Assembly (NCBI GenBank): GCA_035763085.1 | Contig: DASUBV010000289.1 | Coordinates: 1-32,754 of the forward strand | DNA length: 32,754 bases | Direction of reading: 5' to 3' | From: DASUBV01 sp035763085 | GTDB lineage: Bacteria; Actinomycetota; Actinomycetes; Streptosporangiales; Streptosporangiaceae | Shown here: positions 1-7,363 of the stretch, piece after piece | Position numbering within the stretch: the stretch's first letter is position 1 | Layout: every line of letters starts with the position of its first letter | Program-made: the position numbers and the translations under genes | Notes under the pieces: generated by a model | What the model saw: only the letters and a program-made list of their open reading frames with translations | What the model was told of the DNA's origin: nothing | Database searches by the model: none

Positions 1-30
1 GATTCGGTTACAAGAGCGTAACATCAGGCG

Positions 31-1482
31 CTAGTGGCCCAGGTAGCTCATCACGTGTTTGATCCGCGTGTAGTCCTCGAATCCGTACCTGGACAGGTCT
101 TTGCCGTAGCCGGAGTGCTTGAAGCCGCCGTGCGGCATCTCGGACGCGAACGGTATGTGCGTGTTGATCCACACCGCGCCGAAGTCGAGCTGCCGGGCCA
201 GCCGCATGGCGCGGCCGTGATCCCGGGTCCACACGCTGGCTGCCAGCCCGTACTTGACCCCGTTGGCCCAGGTGACCGCCTCGTCCTCGGAGCTGAACCG
301 CTGCACGGTGATCACCGGGCCGAAGATCTCGTCCTGGATCATCTCGTCGTCCTGGCGCAGCCCGGCCACCACCGTCGGCGCGTAGCAGTAGCCGCGCTCG
401 CCGACCCGGTGCCCGCCGGTGACCACCTGCGCGTGCTCCGGCGCGCGCTGCACGAACCCCTCGACCCGGGCCAGCTGGGCCGGGTTGTTCAGCGGGCCGA
501 AGTCGGCGTCGGGCACGTCCAGCCCGCCGGTGCGCAGGCTGGCGGCCCGCTCGGCGAGCGCGTCGGTCAGCTCGGCGCTGATCCGCGGGCCGGCCAGCAC
601 CCGGGTGGCGGCGGTGCAGTCCTGGCCGGCGTTGTAGTAGCCCGCGTCCGCGATCACCTGGGCGGCGGTGGCCACGTCGGCGTCGTCGAACACCACGACC
701 GGCGCCTTGCCGCCCAGCTCCAGGTGCACGCGCTTGAGCCCGGCCGCGGCGGCCTGGGCGACCTCGGTGCCCGCCCGCACCGAGCCGGTGATCGACACCA
801 TCTGGGGGATGTCATGCGAGACCAGCGCGCGGCCGGTGTCGCGGTCGCCGCAGATGACGTTGAGCACGCCCGGCGGCAGGAACTCGGCGGCGATCTCGGC
901 CAGCAGCAGGGTGGACACCGGGGTGGTGTCGGACGGCTTGAGCACCACCGTGTTGCCGGCCGCCAGCGCCGGGGCGATCTTCCATACCGCCATCATCATG
1001 GGGTAGTTCCACGGCGTGACCTGGGCGCAGACCCCGACCGGCTCGCGCCGGACCATCGAGGTGTAGCCGCGCAGGTACTCCCCCGCCGACTTGCCCTCCA
1101 GCAGCCGCGCGCAGCCGGCGAAGAAGCGCAGCTCGTCGGCCAGCGGCGGCACCTCGTCGGTGCGGGTCATGCCGACCGGCTTGCCGGTGTTGCGGGACTC
1201 GGCCCCGACCAGGTCCTCGGTCCGGGCCTCGATGGCGTCGGCGAACCGCAGCAGGGCCAGGCTGCGCTCGGCCGGGGTGGTGTCCCGCCACCCCTCGAAC
1301 GCCTCGGCCGCGGCGCGCAGCGCGGCGTCCACGTCAGCCGGCCCGGACAGCGGCGCCCGCAGGTACTCCGCGCCCGTGCTCGGGTCCACCACGGCGGTGG
1401 TCTGGCCGTCCTTGGCCGGGACCAGCTGCCCGCCCACGAAGTTCTGCAGAACGCCGTTGCCAGGTGCCTGCTCCGATGCCAA
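31..1482 (-). CDS. Aldehyde dehydrogenase, gamma-aminobutyraldehyde dehydrogenase type
   Basis: NAD(P)-dependent aldehyde dehydrogenase of about 483 aa, likely oxidising 4-aminobutanal or a similar omega-amino aldehyde to the acid in the cytosol. The sequence shows the Rossmann and substrate-channel motif TPWNYPMMM, the general base E255 in LELGGK, and the catalytic C289 in NAGQDCTAATR, 34 residues later as the family requires. The GYYNAGQDCTAA wording matches the PatD/YdcW subgroup as I know it. I chose the TTG start at 1482 because a perfect AGGAGG lies 5 nt upstream (1493-1488). The frame stays open to an ATG at 1617, but that extension looks unlike the family and would cover the divergent promoter region. 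It is divergent from the Lrp regulator and aminotransferase, which supports polyamine catabolism. Exact substrate is inferred. Confidence 0.9.
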   Translation of the reverse strand: MASEQAPGNGVLQNFVGGQLVPAKDGQTTAVVDPSTGAEYLRAPLSGPADVDAALRAAAEAFEGWRDTTPAERSLALLRFADAIEARTEDLVGAESRNTGKPVGMTRTDEVPPLADELRFFAGCARLLEGKSAGEYLRGYTSMVRREPVGVCAQVTPWNYPMMMAVWKIAPALAAGNTVVLKPSDTTPVSTLLLAEIAAEFLPPGVLNVICGDRDTGRALVSHDIPQMVSITGSVRAGTEVAQAAAAGLKRVHLELGGKAPVVVFDDADVATAAQVIADAGYYNAGQDCTAATRVLAGPRISAELTDALAERAASLRTGGLDVPDADFGPLNNPAQLARVEGFVQRAPEHAQVVTGGHRVGERGYCYAPTVVAGLRQDDEMIQDEIFGPVITVQRFSSEDEAVTWANGVKYGLAASVWTRDHGRAMRLARQLDFGAVWINTHIPFASEMPHGGFKHSGYGKDLSRYGFEDYTRIKHVMSYLGH

Positions 1483-1502
1483 CGCGGCCTCCTGCGATCG
1501 CC

Positions 1503-1657
1503 GTGAATCAGCGCCGACCAAGTGCCGTGGTTCGGGACAAACCCGGACGTCAGCGCGCAGTTCACCCGGTGTCTCCCGGCTTCCTCCGACCCTGACAGAG
1601 AATGCCGTCCTGCACAAGTGAATCAGTGACAGAAAGGCGCGCCTGCTGCGGAATCAG
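1503..1657. promoter_or_regulatory. Repeated AATCAG sites in the divergent intergenic region
   Basis: The hexamer AATCAG occurs three times here: within GTGAATCAG at 1503-1511, within GTGAATCAG at 1618-1626, and within GGAATCAG at 1650-1657. The last two extend to GAATCAGTGACA and GAATCAGTTGACA and sit 31 nt apart, about three helical turns. They lie between two divergent genes, one of which encodes an Lrp/AsnC regulator, so they are candidate binding sites for that protein. This is inference from position and repetition only. Confidence 0.4.
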
Positions 1658-1685
1658 TTGACACGGGCCGATTGCGTGGCACGAT
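1658..1685 (+). promoter_or_regulatory. Candidate sigma70-type promoter for the Lrp-aminotransferase operon
   Basis: A consensus -35 TTGACA (1658-1663) is followed after 16 nt by CACGAT (1680-1685), a weak -10. It lies just upstream of the AAGGAGG ribosome binding site at 1696-1702. The -35 overlaps the third AATCAG-type repeat, so a bound regulator could block polymerase. The short leader this implies is plausible. Confidence 0.4.
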
Positions 1686-1708
1686 TGAGCTTGCGAAGGA
1701 GGCTGATC

Positions 1709-2236
1709 ATGGCGCACACGCCGGGCACTCCGCTCGCCTCCGTCGCGCGCTACCGCGGCGCCGCAGGCGGCCGGGATGCCGACAGTGTCCGGGTCGTCCT
1801 GGATAACGTGTCCAAGCAGATCATCGAGCAGCTCCAGCAGGATGGCCGCCGGTCATACGCGGCGATCGGCAAGGCCGTGGGGCTGTCCGAGGCGGCGGTC
1901 CGCCAGCGCGTGCAGCGGCTGATCGAGGTCGGCGCCATGCAGATCGTCGCGGTCACCGACCCGATGAGCCTGGGGTTCCTGCGCCAGACAATGATCGGGA
2001 TCCGGTGCGGCGGCGAGCTGGAGCGCGTGGCCGAGCATCTGGCGGGCATGGAAGAGATCGACTACGTCGTGATCACCGCCGGCTCGTTTGACCTGCTGAT
2101 CGAGGTCGTCTGCGAGAACGACGACCAGCTGCTGGACATCCTGAGCCGGGTGCGCTCGATCCCGAGCGTGACCATGACCGAGACCTTCGTGTACCTGAAG
2201 TTGTGCAAGCAGACCTACAGCTGGGGGACGAGATGA
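1709..2236 (+). CDS. Lrp/AsnC-family transcriptional regulator
   Basis: A 175-aa regulator with an N-terminal extension of about 30 residues. A winged helix-turn-helix at roughly residues 36-80 follows (IIEQLQQDGRRSYAAIGKAV, then VRQRVQRLIEVG), and then a RAM ligand-binding/oligomerisation domain to the end. The ATG at 1709 is chosen because AAGGAGG (1696-1702) lies 6 nt upstream; the open frame extends to 1658 without a better start. Its TGA overlaps the aminotransferase ATG (ATGA), so the two are translationally coupled. Lrp-family proteins commonly sense an amino acid and control a neighbouring catabolic operon. Here the likely targets are its own operon and the divergent aldehyde dehydrogenase. 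Effector is unknown. Confidence 0.9.
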   Translation: MAHTPGTPLASVARYRGAAGGRDADSVRVVLDNVSKQIIEQLQQDGRRSYAAIGKAVGLSEAAVRQRVQRLIEVGAMQIVAVTDPMSLGFLRQTMIGIRCGGELERVAEHLAGMEEIDYVVITAGSFDLLIEVVCENDDQLLDILSRVRSIPSVTMTETFVYLKLCKQTYSWGTR

Positions 2237-3615
2237 CCTCACACCCGCAGGACATCGCCGAGCTGCAGGAGGCCGCCAAGCGCCACCTGTGGCTGCACTT
2301 CACGCGGATGTCCTCCTACCATGACGCTGACGTGCCCACGATCGTCCGCGGCGAGGGCAACTATGTCTATGACCAGCACGGCAAGCGCTACCTGGACGGG
2401 CTGGCCGGGCTGTTCGTGAGCCAGATCGGGCACGGCCGGACGGACGTGGCCGAGGCCGGCGCCCGGCAGGCCAGCCAGCTGGCCTACTTCCCGCTGTGGT
2501 CCTACGCGCACCCCGCGGCGATCCAGCTCGCCGAGCGGCTGGCCGGCATGGCCCCGGGCGACCTGAACCGGGTGTTCTTCACTACCAGCGGCTCGGAGGC
2601 CGTGGAGTCGGCCTGGAAGCTGGCCAAGCAGTACTTCAAGACCATCGGCCAGTACGGCCGGTACAAGGTGCTCAGCCGCGAGATCGCCTACCACGGCACC
2701 TCGATGGGCGCGCTGGCCATCACCGGCCTGGCCGGCATCAAGGCACCGTTCGAGCCGCTGCCGCCGGGCGGCGTCCGGGTGCCCAACACCAACTTCTACC
2801 GGGCGCCGGAGTTCGTCGCCGGCGACAAGGCCGCCTTCGGCCACTGGGCCGCCGGCGAGATCGAGCGGGCCATCCTGCGCGAGGGTCCCGAGTCGGTGGC
2901 AGCGGTGTTCCTGGAGCCGGTGCAGAATTCCGGCGGCTGCTTCCCGCCGCCGCCCGGCTACTTCGCCAGGGTCCGCGAGATCTGCGACCGGTACGGCGTC
3001 CTGCTGGTCTCCGACGAGGTCATCTGCGCCTTCGGCCGGCTGGGCTACTACTTCGGCTCGCAGCGCTACGGCTACCAGCCCGACATCATCACCTTCGCCA
3101 AGGGCGTCACCTCGGGGTACTCCCCGCTGGGCGGCATGCTGGTGCGCGACCAGATCATGGAACCGTTCACCCATGGCGACACCAGCTTCCTGCACGGCGT
3201 GACGTTCGCCGGCCACCCGGTGTCCTGCGCCGTCGCGATGGCCAACCTGGACGTCTTCGAGAAGGAAGACCTGCTCGGCAACGTCCGGGCCCACGAGGGC
3301 GCCTTCCGGGCCACCCTGGAGAAGCTGCACGACCTGCCGATCGTGGGCGACATCCGCGGCGACGGGTACTTCTACGGCATCGAGATGGTCAAGGACAAGG
3401 CCACCCGGGAGACCTTCAACGACGACGAGTCCGAGCGACTGCTGCGCGGGTTCCTGTCGCACGCGCTGTTCGACGCCGGGCTGATCTGCCGCGCCGATGA
3501 CCGGGGCGACCCGGTGATCCAGCTGTCTCCGCCGCTGACCTGCGGCCAGGAGCAGTTCGACGAGATCGAGCAGATCCTGCGCTCGGTGTTCACCGAGGCC
3601 TGGTCCCGGCTGTAA
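2233..3615 (+). CDS. Class III PLP aminotransferase, putrescine/omega-amino acid type
   Basis: A 460-aa fold-type I, class III (omega) aminotransferase. Visible are the PLP-binding TSGSEAVESAWKLA, the cofactor aspartate in LLVSDEVICAFGRLG, and the Schiff-base lysine K290 in TFAKGVTSGYSPLGG. The TSGY-PLGG wording is typical of the SpuC/aspartate aminotransferase-family group that transfers amino groups from putrescine or beta-alanine-like substrates to pyruvate. The ATG at 2233 overlaps the regulator's stop and follows GGGGGACG. The frame is open from 2203, but that would overlap the regulator by more. With the divergent aldehyde dehydrogenase it would make a two-step route from a diamine via an amino aldehyde to an amino acid. 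Donor specificity is inferred from context. Confidence 0.9.
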   Translation: MTSHPQDIAELQEAAKRHLWLHFTRMSSYHDADVPTIVRGEGNYVYDQHGKRYLDGLAGLFVSQIGHGRTDVAEAGARQASQLAYFPLWSYAHPAAIQLAERLAGMAPGDLNRVFFTTSGSEAVESAWKLAKQYFKTIGQYGRYKVLSREIAYHGTSMGALAITGLAGIKAPFEPLPPGGVRVPNTNFYRAPEFVAGDKAAFGHWAAGEIERAILREGPESVAAVFLEPVQNSGGCFPPPPGYFARVREICDRYGVLLVSDEVICAFGRLGYYFGSQRYGYQPDIITFAKGVTSGYSPLGGMLVRDQIMEPFTHGDTSFLHGVTFAGHPVSCAVAMANLDVFEKEDLLGNVRAHEGAFRATLEKLHDLPIVGDIRGDGYFYGIEMVKDKATRETFNDDESERLLRGFLSHALFDAGLICRADDRGDPVIQLSPPLTCGQEQFDEIEQILRSVFTEAWSRL

Positions 3616-3674
3616 CCAGGCGCTGACCGGTCCTGGCTATTCCGGGAAGGCAAACGTCCGGGACAGGCTCTAGC

Positions 3675-4520
3675 ATGCGACCCATGACAGCAGCCAGCGA
3701 TCAGCCCGCCCCGCCGCCGGCCGCGGACGATGGCCCGGTGCAGGCGCAGTTCGGACCGCACCGGTTCTACGCCGGCGAGGGCGGCGGCAGCGAGGAATTC
3801 CGGGCCGCCAGGTTCGAGGCCGCGGACCTGCGCGGCGCCCGGTTCACCGACTGCGACCTGACCGGCCTGACGATCCGCGATGGCTGGCTGGTCGACGTCA
3901 GCATCTCCGGCTACCTCAGTAACGTCACCGTCAATGGCGTCGACGTCAGCGACTTCGTCAGCGCCGAGCTGGACCGGCGTCACCCCGAGCGCGTGCAGTT
4001 CCGCGAGGGCCAGGACGCCAGCGATTTCCGGGCGATGTGGGACACCATCGAGCGGCTGTGGGCACAGGCCACCGAGCGCGCCGGGCGGCTGCCGGCGGCA
4101 GCACTGACTGAGCAGGTCAATGAGGAGTGGTCGTTCGCGCAGACTCTGCGTCATCTGATTTTCATCACCGACGCCTGGGCGAGCCGGACGATCCTGGACG
4201 AGGACATGCCGTACCATCCGGCCGGGCTGCCGCAGAGCTGGTACCCGGCGGCCGCGGCGGCCGGGCTTGGCATCGACCTGGCCGCTGAGCCCGGCTACGA
4301 CGACATCCTGGCCGCCCGTGCGGACCGGATGGCCGTGATCCGGCGAATCGTGGCCGGGCTGACCGATGACGACCTCGGCCGCCGGTGCCGCCGGTCGCCC
4401 GCACCGGGTTACCCGGACGAAGAGCACACTGTCGCCGAGTGCGTCGCCGTGGTGATGGACGAGGAGATTGAGCACTACCGGTTCGCGGTGCGCGACCTGG
4501 CGGTGCTGGAATCCAGGTAG
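3675..4520 (+). CDS. DinB-family protein with N-terminal pentapeptide-like repeats
   Basis: A 281-aa soluble protein. Residues about 40-95 contain pentapeptide-like repeats (FEAADLRGARFTDCDLTGLT and following). Residues about 110-280 form a DinB four-helix bundle, with the putative metal-ligand histidine H160 in TLRHLIFITDAW and a second at H267 in EEIEHYRFAV. DinB proteins are often thiol- or mycothiol-dependent transferases, but no substrate can be read from this sequence. The ATG at 3675 lacks a strong ribosome binding site; the ATG nine bases later is equally possible. It follows the aminotransferase by 59 nt without a terminator and may be cotranscribed, though nothing else links it to polyamines. 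Confidence 0.8.
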   Translation: MRPMTAASDQPAPPPAADDGPVQAQFGPHRFYAGEGGGSEEFRAARFEAADLRGARFTDCDLTGLTIRDGWLVDVSISGYLSNVTVNGVDVSDFVSAELDRRHPERVQFREGQDASDFRAMWDTIERLWAQATERAGRLPAAALTEQVNEEWSFAQTLRHLIFITDAWASRTILDEDMPYHPAGLPQSWYPAAAAAGLGIDLAAEPGYDDILAARADRMAVIRRIVAGLTDDDLGRRCRRSPAPGYPDEEHTVAECVAVVMDEEIEHYRFAVRDLAVLESR

Positions 4521-4615
4521 CCGGCGCCCGCCCGTCCGGATACCCGCGGATCTCCGTGGTGCCGGGCGGTCCCGATGACACCCGTTGGCACCTGTTGCCG
4601 GATCTGTCCGATCAT

Positions 4616-4641
4616 TCACGACTTTCGTTACCAAGTCGTGA
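4616..4641. promoter_or_regulatory. Perfect 9-bp inverted repeat upstream of a small gene
   Basis: TCACGACTT (4616-4624), an 8-nt spacer, then AAGTCGTGA (4633-4641) form a perfect inverted repeat about 105 bp before the small gene at 4746. The spacer region includes TTTCGTTACCA, an 11-mer found again at 5902-5912 upstream of the paralogous small gene. This could be an operator or a weak hairpin ending the preceding gene at 4520. The spacing from 4520 and the shared 11-mer favour an operator. The rest of 4521-4745 holds nothing else recognisable. Confidence 0.45.
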
Positions 4642-4745
4642 CCGAATTCGTGCTACCTCTTGGTGCCCTCTGGCGTGTCTAACAGTAGAGGGTGCCGGCC
4701 AGCGCGATCGGGGCAGGGGCCGGGCCCTGCGCGACGGGAGGCGCC

Positions 4746-4937
4746 ATGAGTATCAGCCGCGACTGGGCCGCGCTGGCCAGCCCGAATGAGCGGCTAGCCC
4801 GGCCGGAGGACACGCTCCCCGGCGGGACCATGAGTGCGATCCGCGCGGCTGGCCCGCGGGACCAGAAGCGGGACCACCGCGACAGCCACACGGGCAGCTT
4901 CCGGCGCCCCTCGTGGCGCCGCCGCAAGGCGGCCTAG
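4746..4937 (+). CDS. Small basic protein A (DWxALASxNERL family)
   Basis: A 63-aa protein starting MSISRDWAALASPNERL and ending in an Arg/Lys-rich tail (FRRPSWRRRKAA). An excellent GGGAGG lies 5 nt before the ATG, which argues that it is translated. The protein has no membrane segment, signal peptide or cysteine. Its first 17 residues align with those of the small protein at 6210-6425, and both finish with an RR-W-RR basic tail, so the two are paralogues. Function is unknown. The polar N-terminal signature and basic C-terminus could suit nucleic-acid or partner-protein binding, but this is speculation. The gene faces the lipoprotein gene that ends at 4993. Confidence 0.65.
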   Translation: MSISRDWAALASPNERLARPEDTLPGGTMSAIRAAGPRDQKRDHRDSHTGSFRRPSWRRRKAA

Positions 4938-4992
4938 CCCCTCATCCGCCAGCCTGCCAGTCCGGGTCAGGTACGGATGCGGCTCCCGGGGC

Positions 4993-5817
4993 TCAGCGCA
5001 CGGTGACGTTGCCGGCGTTCGTCCGGGCCACCAGCGAGTGCGGGCTCCGTGAGTTCAGCGCCACGCTCACGTGGCGCTGCCCGGCCTGCGTGTGCGCGGC
5101 GACGCGGTAGCCGGACTGCCCGGCCGGCACCTCGAGCAGCACCGGGCCGGCCTGGGTGATCGCGCTGACGGTGCCGGGCACCACGGTGAAGCGCAGCGAG
5201 ATGTTCCCGGCCGTGCCGCGGACGCTGACGCTGCCCGACCGCAGCCGGACCCCGGTGACGTCCCCGGCCCGGGATGTCACGCGGACCGCGCCGGCGACAC
5301 CGGCCAGCCGGACGTGGCCCGCGTTGTCGGTGACGGTCACCGCGCTGGCCAGGCGGCTGATGGTCACGTTGCCCGCGCCGGTGCGCGCCTGCACGGCGAC
5401 GGCGATCGGGACGGTGATGGTGTAGTTGACGGCGCACTGGCCCTGGTCCGGGCACGTTGCGGTGATGTGCAGGGTGGTCCCGGTCCAGGTCTGGGTGACG
5501 CCCGGCCGTTTCCGGCTCCATTCCAGGCGGCGGGTGACGGTGACGCGCTTGCCCTTGCCCTTGCCCGGCGACAGGGTGATGTTCCCGGCGCTGACGTCGA
5601 GGTCGATCCGGGTGATGCCGCGCGTGTAGGTACGGGTCTGCCGGACCGAGTGCGCGGGCCCGGAGCCGAAAGCCGAGGCACAGCCGGCGATGCCGGCGGC
5701 CAGCAGCGTCACCGTCGCGGCCAGCGCGGCGGCGGGTGCCGCGGTCCGGGCGGCCGGCCTGGCGCTTCCCGCCAGCCAGCCGCTGCACGACCGCAATCGC
5801 CGGGCATCTGATGACAT
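4993..5817 (-). CDS. Lipoprotein with DUF4097-like beta-helical repeats
   Basis: About 274 aa. A long N-terminal segment leads into a hydrophobic stretch and a lipobox ending at C46 (LLAAGIAGC), so the protein should be lipid-anchored outside the membrane. The mature part has repeated short strands with alternating Val/Thr and Ala-Gly-Asn/Asp-Val turns (GAGNVTISRLASAVTVTDNA, GNISLRFTV, NAGNVTV at the end), the pattern of the DUF4097/putative-adhesin family. The ATG at 5817 is preferred because GGAAGGA lies at a normal distance upstream. An ATG six bases earlier and another at 5865 are in frame. The gene sits alone on the minus strand between the two small paralogous genes. Role unknown; cell-envelope function is inferred. 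Confidence 0.75.
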   Translation of the reverse strand: MSSDARRLRSCSGWLAGSARPAARTAAPAAALAATVTLLAAGIAGCASAFGSGPAHSVRQTRTYTRGITRIDLDVSAGNITLSPGKGKGKRVTVTRRLEWSRKRPGVTQTWTGTTLHITATCPDQGQCAVNYTITVPIAVAVQARTGAGNVTISRLASAVTVTDNAGHVRLAGVAGAVRVTSRAGDVTGVRLRSGSVSVRGTAGNISLRFTVVPGTVSAITQAGPVLLEVPAGQSGYRVAAHTQAGQRHVSVALNSRSPHSLVARTNAGNVTVR

Positions 5818-6209
5818 TGCCATGTCCTTCCGTTTCCTGAATGGTGCCCGCAGGGAGCGCGCCAATAGTGTCAGCCGCCGGCGCGTCGAGTACCGTTATT
5901 GTTTCGTTACCAGAATTTCCGCTGGGGTTTCCGCGCCGCGCGACTCCTACCTGTGACGGCCGGGGCTCGCGTCATCGTGACCCGGCACCAGCGGCAGCGG
6001 GAGGCACCATGTCCGGACCCAGCGAGCGGATCGCCCAACTGGCCGGCTACCAGGGCGGTTGCGAGAGTTACACAGTTGTGACCAGTTCCGCATCGCCAAA
6101 TCGGCCGCCCCGGGGGTCTTACCTAGGGAGGGCCGCAGTACGGAGAGCAGGAGTACCCGCCGGGCCCAGCACCGCCGCAGACAGCACCACAGCATTCCCA
6201 GGAGGGCAC

Positions 6210-6425
6210 ATGCCGAGCAGCACTCCGGACTGGAGCGCCCTGGCCAGCCACAACGAGCGACTGGTCACCGTCCCGGTCCCGGCTCCGGCCACCAGCGCTG
6301 GCCCGGACATCGAGCATCGGGCCCCGTCGGCAGGCCACGGTGACGGCAGCCACCGCTCCGGCCGGCGGTCGCTGTGGACCCGGCGCACCGCCCACCGGGG
6401 CATGATCCTCCAGTTCCGGGGCTAG
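6210..6425 (+). CDS. Small basic protein B (DWxALASxNERL family)
   Basis: A 71-aa protein beginning MPSSTPDWSALASHNERL with a strong AGGAGG 5 nt upstream. It aligns with small protein A at the N-terminus and ends in a similar basic tail (RRSLWTRRTAHRG). The same frame is open much further upstream. An ATG at 6009 with its own GGGAGG-cacc context, very like the start of gene A, would give a 139-aa form that includes this protein. I prefer 6210 because similarity to A begins there and the extension looks non-conserved. No cysteines, membrane segment or signal peptide. Function unknown. Confidence 0.6.
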   Translation: MPSSTPDWSALASHNERLVTVPVPAPATSAGPDIEHRAPSAGHGDGSHRSGRRSLWTRRTAHRGMILQFRG

Positions 6426-6470
6426 CCGCCCCCCCACGAGCTGATCTGCGGGGCGTCAACCGCGGGTCGG

Positions 6471-6576
6471 GCAACTGCCGGCGCAGGGCTGAGGGTCCGG
6501 CGCCGGCAGTTGCTGTGCTGGATGGCGCAGTGCCCGCCCGGAACTGCGCCGGCTGACATTGCGCAGTTCCGGGCGG
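6471..6576. terminator. Two strong hairpins between convergent genes
   Basis: Hairpin 1 pairs 6471-6484 with 6500-6513, a perfect 14-bp stem with a 15-nt loop. Hairpin 2 pairs 6534-6549 with 6561-6576, a perfect 16-bp stem with an 11-nt loop. They lie between the small gene ending at 6425 and the nitrile hydratase alpha gene ending at 6680 on the other strand, so a bidirectional terminator is likely. There is no T-tract, as is usual in high-G+C actinobacteria. The stems share an AACTG core and one arm recurs at 6640-6656. Confidence 0.6.
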
Positions 6577-6656
6577 ACGCTTGGGCGTGGCGTCTTCCCT
6601 CGTCGCTCGTGCCTCGCTCCTCAGTCCAGACACCACGGCGCCCGCCCGGAACTGCG
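6532..6656. repeat. Palindromic repeat GCCCGCCCGGAACTGCGC
   Basis: The 18-mer occurs directly at 6532-6549, in inverted form at 6561-6576 (slightly shorter) and directly again at about 6639-6656. Two direct copies and one inverted copy in 125 bp suggest a dispersed REP-like palindromic element or a duplicated terminator. Between the copies (6577-6638) I see no gene. Confidence 0.5.
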
Positions 6657-6679
6657 CTGGTGATGCGGGCCTGCGGGGG

Positions 6680-7297
6680 CTAGACGGGGGCTACGCCGAT
6701 GAGGCCGTTGCGGGTGACCCGAGCGCCCAGTTCTTCCTCGGTGGCGGTCTCGGTGCCGGAGGGGCGGCGAGGCAGGACCATGTAGCGGGCCTCGGCGCTG
6801 GCGTCCCAGACGCTGATCTGCACGCCGGGGTCGAGCTCGAAGCCGAAGTCGCGCAGCACGCCGCGCGGGTCACGGACCACCCGCGACCGGTAGGCCTCGC
6901 TCTTGTACCAGGTCGGTGACGGGCCCAGCAGCGCGATCGGGTAGCACGAGCACAGCGTGCAGACGATCACGTTGTGCCGGTCCGCGGTATTCTCCACCAC
7001 CTTGAGCCGCTGCTGCTGCAGGCCGCCGCCCATGGACAGGCCGACCTCGGGCAGCGCCGCGTTAGCGTCGGCCAGCAGCCTGGCGCGGAAGCCCTCGTCG
7101 GTCCACGCGCGGGCGACCAGGCGCGCGCCGTTGGCCGGGGAAGCACGATTCAGGAACGCTTCCATGGCCCGGTCGAGCTCCTGGGCATCAACCAGCCCGC
7201 GCTGCTCCAGGAGGCCTTCCAGGCGGCGCACTCGCGCCGCTACCGTGCCCGCGGGGCCGGCGTGATCGCCACTGATGGCACTACCTTCTTTCGTCAT
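6680..7297 (-). CDS. Nitrile hydratase alpha subunit, cobalt type
   Basis: A 205-aa metal-binding subunit of a nitrile hydratase, which hydrates nitriles to amides in the cytosol. The metal-claw motif CTLCSC is C113-T114-L115-C116-S117-C118. Threonine at the second position is typical of cobalt enzymes, while iron enzymes have serine. In the family C116 and C118 are oxidised to sulfinic and sulfenic acids. The downstream WYKSEAYRSRVVRDPRGVL and the preceding TADRHNVIV are also typical. The ATG at 7297 is chosen with GGAG 6 nt upstream; an ATG at 7330 is in frame but weaker. The gene is third in an operon after the two beta-subunit halves. Thiocyanate hydrolase gamma subunits share the motif, so substrate is not certain. 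No separate activator gene is seen. Confidence 0.9.
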   Translation of the reverse strand: MTKEGSAISGDHAGPAGTVAARVRRLEGLLEQRGLVDAQELDRAMEAFLNRASPANGARLVARAWTDEGFRARLLADANAALPEVGLSMGGGLQQQRLKVVENTADRHNVIVCTLCSCYPIALLGPSPTWYKSEAYRSRVVRDPRGVLRDFGFELDPGVQISVWDASAEARYMVLPRRPSGTETATEEELGARVTRNGLIGVAPV

Positions 7298-7363
7298 CGG
7301 GCGCTCCCGGGGAGCGCTCTTGCCACACACTCACTGACTCCCGGACAGGGCTTTCGCCGTGGC

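Noticed and set aside
31..1482. Aldehyde dehydrogenase as the missing BoxD
   Set aside because: Its motifs match the aminobutyraldehyde group, and it sits with an aminotransferase and Lrp gene over 11 kb from the box cluster.
34..1506. A 490-codon open frame opposite the aldehyde dehydrogenase
   Set aside because: Composition is His/Gly/Arg/Ala-rich with no motif; it is the usual high-G+C antisense shadow of a gene whose catalytic motifs are on the other strand.
4746..6425. Small genes as RiPP precursors
   Set aside because: Neither has cysteines or a leader/core layout, and no modifying enzyme or exporter is adjacent.
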